From an uncultured Desulfobulbaceae bacterium (GTDB lineage Bacteria > Desulfobacterota > Desulfobulbia > Desulfobulbales > BM004), in contig CAMYJP010000171.1 in NCBI GenBank assembly GCA_947258675.1, forward strand, positions 1-7,472: a DNA stretch of 7,472 nt. The letters run 5' to 3'. How positions within the stretch are numbered: the stretch's first letter is position 1; the number at the start of each line of letters is the position of its first letter. Positions 1-4,934 of the stretch are shown here, piece after piece. The position numbers and the translations under genes are program-made. The notes below the pieces were generated by a model. That model had not been told where the DNA came from. It ran no database searches and saw only the letters and a list, made by a program, of their open reading frames with translations.

Positions 1-26
1 ACCTGATGATTCCCTTTACTCTATTA

Positions 27-103
<77 letters not shown>

Positions 104-170
104 AAAATTTTTCTTTTGTCCAAATATCAAAGTGACAGGCGGATATATTTACCATGAATTACCAACCCCG

Positions 171-190
171 TAAAGACCGGACAGTCTTTA
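171..190. other. Stem-loop between stress protein gene and tRNA
   Basis: A perfect 7-bp inverted repeat, TAAAGAC and GTCTTTA, has a 6-nt loop and begins 18 bp past the stop codon of the universal stress protein gene. It could protect the 3' end of that transcript or weakly terminate it. The stem is AT-rich, and on the minus strand no T-run follows it, so it is not a standard intrinsic terminator. On the plus strand it is followed by a T-rich stretch, but no plus-strand gene leads into it. Confidence 0.3.
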
Positions 191-207
191 TTTCTTATTC
201 AATTTTT

Positions 208-660
208 CTATATACGTTTATTGGGATTTATTGATAGAACCGGGCAAGGGGCTGTTTTAACCACAACTTCCGCGACACTCCCAAACAGCGCTTTCTCAAG
301 TCCCCTATACCCCTGAGTGCCCATTATGATCAGATCTGTTTCAGTTTCAGCGGCTACACTTTTTATGTTTTCAGCGATATCTCCGACCAACACTTTTGAT
401 TCGTGAGAAATTGATTGGTCCATGTTTTCTTCCAGAAATACCTCCATTTTTGTTTCAGAACTCTGCAGTAATTCCTTTTCCAGTTCGGTGAACGATATAT
501 GAGGAATTGATATTGATGAATATTTATCAAGCCCCTCAACAACATAGAGTATTTGGAGTGTGGCATTAAATTGTTTACCGACAAAACAAGCATATTGAAG
601 AATTTTTATTGAAGCCTTTGAAAAATCAACTGGAACCAGAATTTTGCTAATCTTTTGCAT
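208..660 (-). CDS. Universal stress protein (UspA family, ATP-binding type)
   Basis: This 150-residue cytoplasmic protein has the usual length of a single-domain Usp. The N-terminal strand KILVPVDFS (residues 6-14) holds the conserved aspartate. The C-terminal half has GTQGYRG (114-120) followed nine residues later by GS (127-128), the G-x2-G-x9-G-S/T signature of the ATP-binding (MJ0577-like) branch rather than the non-binding E. coli UspA branch. The end CPVLSI (139-144) is also typical. Such proteins bind ATP as dimers and help cells survive starvation or other stress; the exact role is not predictable. The ATG is supported by a very strong Shine-Dalgarno, GGAGGGGGG, about 7 nt upstream (664-672), much stronger than those of its neighbours, which suggests high expression. 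It lies 146 bp downstream of the hybrid kinase gene, with no clear terminator or promoter in between, so co-transcription is possible but unproven. Confidence 0.93.
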   Translation of the reverse strand: MQKISKILVPVDFSKASIKILQYACFVGKQFNATLQILYVVEGLDKYSSISIPHISFTELEKELLQSSETKMEVFLEENMDQSISHESKVLVGDIAENIKSVAAETETDLIIMGTQGYRGLEKALFGSVAEVVVKTAPCPVLSINPNKRI

Positions 661-806
661 TTTCCCCCCTCCATCATAATTTTTTTAAAAATCAATAATA
701 ACAATCAACAGCCAATAAGTGTCTATCTCGTAATAAGGTAACTCGTGATCGAAATTGAGAAAACTAGAATTACTCCCCGATGTTACAAGCCATTTTTGTT
801 TCAATA

Positions 807-2333
807 TTAATCAAGTTGCAGCATATTGAGAACCTTTGCGCTCAATTTATCCTCGGTAAATGGTTTTAGCATAAAATCATCACCCGAAACAAGGTTGACC
901 TCAGATTTCAATGTATCCATATCATATCCACTTATAATCAGCACACGAATACCCGGGAATAGTGATTTAATCTGATCATACGCTGTGCCACCATCCATCA
1001 TCGGCATCTGTAAATCAAGAATTACTAATCCTATATCAGAGTTACGATGAGTCAAAATTTCTAAGCCTTTTTTTCCATTGGAAGCTAAATTCACTTCGAA
1101 ACCTTTGCGTTCTAATATATTTTTTATCACATTTTGAATCATGGGCTCATCATCAACCACCAGAATTGTCTCTTTCGACTTAGGACTTAAGTTTTCCGGG
1201 TAAACCTTGTCTTCAGCTATCGCATGCATTCTCCTTGGTAGATAAATATGAAACGTTGTCATTTGACCAACGATACTCTCAACATCAATGCAGCCACCGT
1301 GATTCTGAACTATCCCATACGCAGCAGCAAGACCAAGCCCACGTCCTAAAAACTTAGTTGTAAAAAAGGGATCAAATATATTCTGAAGATCTTTCGCTTG
1401 AATTCCAGAGCCATCATCAGCAATACTTATATGGACATAATCTCCAGGTGGATGAGTACGCTTGTGTCCGCAAATCCATCCATGCTTTTTCGTCTCATTG
1501 CGTGTTTTAATGTGAAGTTCCTTCCCCTGTTCTTCCATCGCTTCAAAGCTGTTTGTAATGATGTCCAGAAGTACCTGAGTAATCTGGTTTGCATCCGCCT
1601 TTATTGCCTTGCCTTTATGCGCAAGGTCTAGAGATTCTTTAATTAATTTATTTACATAGACTGTATCCGGTTTCCACTTGCTCTTTCGGGCATAATTCAA
1701 CATTTTAGATGTAAGGCTAGCCATACGTTGGCCTGATTCAATGATATTGGTTGCGTGGTCCTCTATGCGAATGTTGCTGGTTTTTTCCATCAGTATCAGG
1801 TCTGCACTACCAATCACTGAAGTAAGGATATTATTGAAATCGTGGGCGATACCTCCAGCTAAAGTGATAATTGATTCATCTTTTTGTTTTTGAAATAAAA
1901 GTGCTTCAAGTTTTTTCTGCTCCTTTTCCAATTCCAGCCTTTCACTTATATCCCGGCTCACTTCAACAATCCCGATTACCTCTTTATCTTTGTTAATGAT
2001 GGGGGAAGCCGTAATTTCGACAGGATATTGGTAATTATTTTCATCAAAATGATAATGAACCACACTGGTTGGCTTCCTGGAATTGAGGACCGCTTTAAGT
2101 GGACATAAGTGATCTTGTTCTGAACATGGATTGTCCAGTCGGTGCGTAACGTTATAACAATAGTGAGGTCCTGGTTTGGAGAGATCTATAGGATTTTTTT
2201 TCTTTGCTGCTTTATTGGCCAACAAGATATTGTAACCGGCATCGATAACCAGCATCTCTTCAGCCATACCATCTATGACCATTTGCAGCATAGTCTGTGC
2301 TGTATTGTCGCAATCCTTATTGTTTCCTATCAT
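807..2333 (-). CDS. Soluble hybrid sensor kinase (PAS-HisKA-HATPase-REC)
   Basis: This 508-residue protein has no signal peptide or membrane segment and should be cytoplasmic. The PAS domain spans about 15-130 and carries Cys59, His64, Cys70 and Cys77, in the style of PAS sensors with CY...PC...CP motifs. A short helix follows, then HisKA with phospho-acceptor His164 (GGIAHDFNNIL). The ATPase domain has the N box around Asn261, G1 box DDGSG (306-310), F box DPFFTTK (321-327) and G2 box GRGLGL (330-335), the last normal for this hybrid family. The C-terminal receiver (about 389-505) has Asp394/Asp395, phospho-acceptor Asp440, Ser468 and Lys490. Oddly, between the HisKA end and the N box about 17 residues normally present are missing (near residues 238-246), which would remove the first ATPase strand. 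No strong ribosome-binding site precedes the ATG, but homology to PAS starts soon after it. No HPt partner is in the window; the neighbouring receiver protein is a candidate partner. Confidence 0.93.
   Translation of the reverse strand: MIGNNKDCDNTAQTMLQMVIDGMAEEMLVIDAGYNILLANKAAKKKNPIDLSKPGPHYCYNVTHRLDNPCSEQDHLCPLKAVLNSRKPTSVVHYHFDENNYQYPVEITASPIINKDKEVIGIVEVSRDISERLELEKEQKKLEALLFQKQKDESIITLAGGIAHDFNNILTSVIGSADLILMEKTSNIRIEDHATNIIESGQRMASLTSKMLNYARKSKWKPDTVYVNKLIKESLDLAHKGKAIKADANQITQVLLDIITNSFEAMEEQGKELHIKTRNETKKHGWICGHKRTHPPGDYVHISIADDGSGIQAKDLQNIFDPFFTTKFLGRGLGLAAAYGIVQNHGGCIDVESIVGQMTTFHIYLPRRMHAIAEDKVYPENLSPKSKETILVVDDEPMIQNVIKNILERKGFEVNLASNGKKGLEILTHRNSDIGLVILDLQMPMMDGGTAYDQIKSLFPGIRVLIISGYDMDTLKSEVNLVSGDDFMLKPFTEDKLSAKVLNMLQLD
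1597..1618. repeat. 8-bp direct repeat at probable internal deletion in kinase gene
   Basis: GCCTTTAT occurs at 1597-1604 and again at 1611-1618, 6 bp apart, inside the hybrid kinase gene. The position coincides with the point where the ATPase domain seems to lack about 17 residues. Short direct repeats of this kind are common at replication-slippage deletion sites. The repeat is seen directly; the link with a deletion is inference. Confidence 0.5.
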
Positions 2334-2421
2334 AATCAGCAGCCATACCAGACATTATCCTTTTATATCATTAAGTTAAACAGCATACTCGGAAAAATAT
2401 CTTTGAGCGTAACAGCATGAC

Positions 2422-2439
2422 TCAATTTACATAAATTGA
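2422..2439. promoter_or_regulatory. 18-bp palindrome upstream of hybrid kinase gene
   Basis: The perfect inverted repeat TCAATTTA-CA-TAAATTGA has 8-bp arms and a 2-bp spacer. It lies about 90 bp upstream of the hybrid kinase start, within the 282-bp gap after the receiver gene. The size and symmetry suit an operator for a dimeric regulator. A TATAAA stretch lies between it and the gene, but no good -35 box pairs with it. No GG-N10-GC sigma-54 promoter occurs on the minus strand of this gap. No bound protein can be named. Confidence 0.4.
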
Positions 2440-2615
2440 CACACTCCTTAGAATCCAATGTATTTAAATCAAAAGCAGATTAAGTTTCGATCTTTCAGGT
2501 CAAATTTCAGACTACATAAGGTTTGATGCAAATGATTCACTGAAGAAGATTACTTTGCCGGGTTGCCCATAACTATTTCATAGCATCGGGCACTATGTAA
2601 TTGCCATTCAAACAG

Positions 2616-3095
2616 TTAATTGTTTCTCGGCTCAGTACGCCAAATTTTTTTCCCCTGGCCATTAATACCCGCAAAATAATGCTGATAGTTTTTCCCGCGA
2701 GTGCTGATCAGTCTCTCAAGAGAACGTTCTATAGCACTAGTTGTAAACGGCTTTTCAATATAGTCTTGTATGCCAATTCGAATAGCATCCGACAGAATTT
2801 TCCTGCTCCCATAGGCTGTAATTAAAATTTTCATTGTAATCGGGCTGGACTCTCTAATTCTTTTAAGAAATTCCAAACCGTTCATGCCTGGAAGCATATA
2901 ATCAATAATAATTATATCAAATAACGATGTTTTCAATAAATCAAGGGCCTCTTCCGCTGTTTCAAATGTGACAATTTGACACCCCTCATTTTCAAAGAAA
3001 AGATGCAAAGAATCTCTTATCCACTCATCATCGTCAATGAGTAAGATTTTTAAAGTTTCAAGTTCTGAAAAAAGTTGATTTGTACTGTTTGACAT
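2616..3095 (-). CDS. Stand-alone receiver-domain response regulator
   Basis: This 159-residue protein is one CheY-like receiver domain (about residues 15-130) with short tails and no DNA-binding or enzymatic output domain. The acidic pocket is Asp21-Asp22-Asp23, the phospho-acceptor is Asp65 (IIIIDYMLPGMNG), the switch threonine is Thr93 (LITAYG) and the conserved lysine is Lys115 (EKPF), so it should be phosphorylatable. The C-terminal tail, about 29 residues (131-159), is polar and basic and matches nothing I recognise. The ATG has only a weak GGAT-type ribosome-binding site. A sigma-54 promoter sits 54 bp upstream of the start, and the gene lies just past an NtrC-type activator gene, so it is a probable direct target of that activator. 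Likely roles are a phosphate relay or sink, or a protein partner of a kinase, possibly the hybrid kinase encoded next. Confidence 0.92.
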   Translation of the reverse strand: MSNSTNQLFSELETLKILLIDDDEWIRDSLHLFFENEGCQIVTFETAEEALDLLKTSLFDIIIIDYMLPGMNGLEFLKRIRESSPITMKILITAYGSRKILSDAIRIGIQDYIEKPFTTSAIERSLERLISTRGKNYQHYFAGINGQGKKIWRTEPRNN

Positions 3096-3148
3096 AATGA
3101 AAAGTATCCAAAGGGCGCAGTTTAAATCATTCTATACTGTATGACAGG

Positions 3149-3164
3149 AGCATAATACATGCCA
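3149..3164 (-). promoter_or_regulatory. Sigma-54 (-24/-12) promoter of the receiver gene
   Basis: Read on the minus strand, TGGCATGTATTATGCT fits the sigma-54 consensus TGGCACG-N4-TTGCW. The invariant GG (3163-3162) and GC (3151-3150) are separated by exactly 10 bp, with two mismatches in the less critical positions. Transcription would start near 3138, giving a leader of about 43 nt before the receiver ATG. A sigma-54 activator gene lies directly upstream, and candidate activator sites sit at a suitable distance, which strengthens the call. Confidence 0.65.
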
Positions 3165-3248
3165 TCAGGATCAAATTAGTCAGTAAAGAACAATTTCAGG
3201 CAGTTAGACTTTCAAGAGAGATCGGAGGAAGGTTTTAGAAGCCAAATA

Positions 3249-3288
3249 GTTGAAATATTGCGAAAGAATTGTTGAAAATATTCAACAA
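3249..3288. promoter_or_regulatory. Candidate enhancer (UAS) for the NtrC-type activator
   Basis: A perfect palindrome, TTGTTGAA-aata-TTCAACAA (3269-3288), has a second copy of its half site beside it: GTTGAAA at 3249-3255 against GTTGAAA at 3271-3277. The 22-bp offset is about two helical turns, so both would face the same side of DNA. The pair lies about 85-125 bp upstream of the -24 box, the usual placing of enhancer sites bound by sigma-54 activators. The stem is not followed by a T-run on the minus strand, which argues against a terminator. Binding by the adjacent regulator is inferred. Confidence 0.5.
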
Positions 3289-3411
3289 CTGCTTTCTCAT
3301 ATTTTTAGAGATATGAAATGTTTTGGAATAGATAGAGAATTCTCAGCTTGAAAAATCCAATGAAGAAACAGGAATTTCGATGATAAAGAATTTTAATCGG
3401 TATAATTCACA

Positions 3412-4788
3412 TTATAATTTTTTTTTGCGGTACCTGAAGGTATGATGGTTCATATTGAGAAGTTTTGCAGCATTACTTTCGTTGCCGCCCGTCATCCTGA
3501 GCGCTTCATCAAAATAAAAACGTTCAAATGCCTGTTGAGCCTTAATAAAATCCATTCCTGTCGCTGGTAATGACGGAAAAAGCGTATCATCACCAAATTC
3601 TACAGCATCATTATTTTGCATCGCGTCCAATCCCAGGTCGTGCGGCTGAAGAGCTGGACCGCTGCCTATTAATACTCCCCTCTCGATCATATTCTTCAAC
3701 TCGCGCACATTCCCTGTCCAGCGGTGTGACAACAGAACTTTTTCTGCCCTTTCAGAAATAGCATTCATTTTCTTATTAAAACGCCTGCAAAATTCACTCA
3801 TAAAATACTTGGCCAACGGCAGAATATCAGCTTGACGATCATTCAAAGAAGGAACTTTTACTTTAATTACTCCCAACCGGAAGTAGAGATCTCTGCGAAA
3901 AAGATCTTTTTTAATCATGCCCTCCAAATCCTTATTTGTTGCTGAAACAATCCTTGTTTTTATTTTAATTTTTTTTGTTCCGCCAATTCTGTAAAATTCT
4001 CCATCTTCCAGGAAACGAAGCAATTTGGCCTGGGCTTCCTGGCTTAAATCTCCAACTTCATCGAGAAACAAAGTGCCATTGGCTGCCTCTTCAACAAGTC
4101 CTCTCTTTCCAGACTCACGCGCTCCGGAAAAAGCACCTTTTTCATATCCAAACAATTCACTCTCAACAAGATCTTTAGGAATTGAAGCACAATTTACCGG
4201 CACCAGCGGCCCCTTAAAATTTGGGCTACGATAGTGAATTGCACCGGCAATCAATTCTTTACCGGTACCGGTTTCCCCCACAATTAGTATCGGAGTATCA
4301 GGGCTTTTGGCCACTTGCCCTACAAATTCCATGACAGTTTGAATAGCGTTGCTTTCCCCTATAAAAAAAGGCACATTTTCCCGCAGATATTTTTCTTGAA
4401 GTATCTGCACCTCCTGTCGTAGGCTGAATGACTCCAGAGCATTTCGAATAGTGACTTCAAGCCCTTCCATATGCAGCGGTTTTACAACATAATCATAGGC
4501 GCCAAGCTTCATGGCTGAAATTACGGTATGCACATCCTCGTAGGCAGTGATCATAATCACCTGCAGGTCGGCATATTCTTCTTTCATAATTTTTAATGCC
4601 TCTATTCCGTTCATGCCCGGCAGACCAACGTCAAGCAAAACCAGGGCTGGTACTTTCTTTTTAAAGGCATCAAATGAGTCCTCAGCAGAACGAAAAGCCT
4701 CAATATTATATTCATGCCCCAGAGACATGACTATCCCGTCTCTGATAGATTCTTCATCATCGATTACATAGATTAAAGGAGAGTGCAT
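3412..4788 (-). CDS. Sigma-54-dependent NtrC-family response regulator
   Basis: This 458-residue cytoplasmic activator has the full REC-AAA+-Fis layout at normal length. The receiver (about 1-120) has Asp10/Asp11, phospho-acceptor Asp53, Thr81 and Lys103. The AAA+ domain (about 142-375) has Walker A GETGTGKE (171-178), the sigma-54-contact loop as GAFSGA (218-223), Walker B GTLFLDE (238-244), arginine-finger region FRRDLYFRL (297-305) and WTGNVREL (357-364). A C-terminal Fis-type helix-turn-helix (about 420-458) ends abruptly at YRKKKL, near the usual end of such domains. The serine in GAFSGA replaces the usual threonine. When phosphorylated it should oligomerise on an enhancer and drive sigma-54 RNA polymerase. 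The ATG follows a GAGGA ribosome-binding site at a tight 4-nt spacing. It lies 146 bp downstream of the sensor kinase, its likely cognate partner. A probable target is the receiver gene immediately downstream. Confidence 0.95.
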   Translation of the reverse strand: MHSPLIYVIDDEESIRDGIVMSLGHEYNIEAFRSAEDSFDAFKKKVPALVLLDVGLPGMNGIEALKIMKEEYADLQVIMITAYEDVHTVISAMKLGAYDYVVKPLHMEGLEVTIRNALESFSLRQEVQILQEKYLRENVPFFIGESNAIQTVMEFVGQVAKSPDTPILIVGETGTGKELIAGAIHYRSPNFKGPLVPVNCASIPKDLVESELFGYEKGAFSGARESGKRGLVEEAANGTLFLDEVGDLSQEAQAKLLRFLEDGEFYRIGGTKKIKIKTRIVSATNKDLEGMIKKDLFRRDLYFRLGVIKVKVPSLNDRQADILPLAKYFMSEFCRRFNKKMNAISERAEKVLLSHRWTGNVRELKNMIERGVLIGSGPALQPHDLGLDAMQNNDAVEFGDDTLFPSLPATGMDFIKAQQAFERFYFDEALRMTGGNESNAAKLLNMNHHTFRYRKKKL

Positions 4789-4807
4789 AAGTTCCTCGCT
4801 GAAAAAA

Positions 4808-4854
4808 CAGGTTTCAGGGGTCAGGGGCCAGGGGCTTGGGCTAGGGGTTCAGGA
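4808..4854. repeat. Degenerate heptanucleotide repeat (CAGGGGN)
   Basis: About six to seven units of roughly 7 bp run from 4808 to 4854: CAGGTTT, CAGGGGT, CAGGGGC, CAGGGGC, then a 6-bp TTGGGC, TAGGGGT and TCAGGA. The block ends about 20 bp before the start codon of the NtrC-type regulator. On the transcribed strand it is C-rich (CCCCTGA units). A related repeat (CAGGGTT) begins at 7454, just before the start of the first sensor frame. It shows no hairpin or coding character. Confidence 0.75.
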
Positions 4855-4867
4855 GAAAAACACTTCA

Positions 4868-4930
4868 CATTCCGCATTCCTCATTCCCCATTCCGCATTC
4901 CCCATTCTGCATTCCCCATTCCGCATTCCA
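4868..4930. repeat. Tandem heptanucleotide repeat, nine CATTCCN units
   Basis: Nine contiguous 7-bp units fill exactly 63 bp. The unit is CATTCCN; the last base runs G,T,C,G,C,G,C,G,A, and unit six is CATTCTG. The alternation of G and C endings gives a partial 14-bp period. A further degenerate unit, CACTTCA, precedes it at 4861-4867. The array ends 4 bp from the kinase stop codon. On the transcribed strand each unit contains GGAATG (GAATG in unit six), so the leader of the next gene has nine ATG triplets spread over all three frames. Confidence 0.9.
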
Positions 4931-4934
4931 AAAA

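Larger units (their letters stand above)
3096..3411. other. 316-bp intergenic regulatory region
   Basis: This gap separates the NtrC-type regulator stop from the receiver gene start. It contains the sigma-54-type promoter and the enhancer-like repeats annotated separately. The stretch next to the regulator gene (about 3300-3411) is AT-rich, and I see no GC-rich hairpin with a T-run, so no intrinsic terminator for the regulator gene is evident. No open reading frame here looks like a gene. Confidence 0.6.

Noticed and set aside
661..806. Sigma-54 or sigma-70 promoter for the universal stress protein gene
   Set aside because: TGG motifs on the minus strand here lack GC at the right spacing, and no -35/-10 pair with about 17-bp spacing stands out in this AT-rich stretch.
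1398..1631. Plus-strand open frames inside the kinase and regulator genes (for example 1398-1631, 3975-4178, 7008-7304)
   Set aside because: They lie antisense to well-supported conserved domains, lack recognisable domains and ribosome-binding sites, and are shadows of the real genes.
2579..2597. Inverted repeat CATAG...CTATG just after the receiver gene stop, as a terminator
   Set aside because: Only a 5-bp stem with mismatches and no T-run on the minus strand.
2598..2613. TGGCAATTACATAGTG on the minus strand as a second sigma-54 promoter for the hybrid kinase
   Set aside because: The -12 dinucleotide is GT rather than the near-invariant GC, and it overlaps the end of the receiver gene region, far (over 260 bp) from the next start.
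3335..3344. 10-bp palindrome GAGAATTCTC as an operator
   Set aside because: Short, with no spacer, no second copy nearby, and too common by chance in AT-rich DNA to support a call.
4808..4860. G/C-rich run followed by a T-run on the minus strand (TGTTTTTT near 4803-4809) as an intrinsic terminator
   Set aside because: The C-rich strand has too few complementary G bases to form a stable hairpin; it is a simple repeat.
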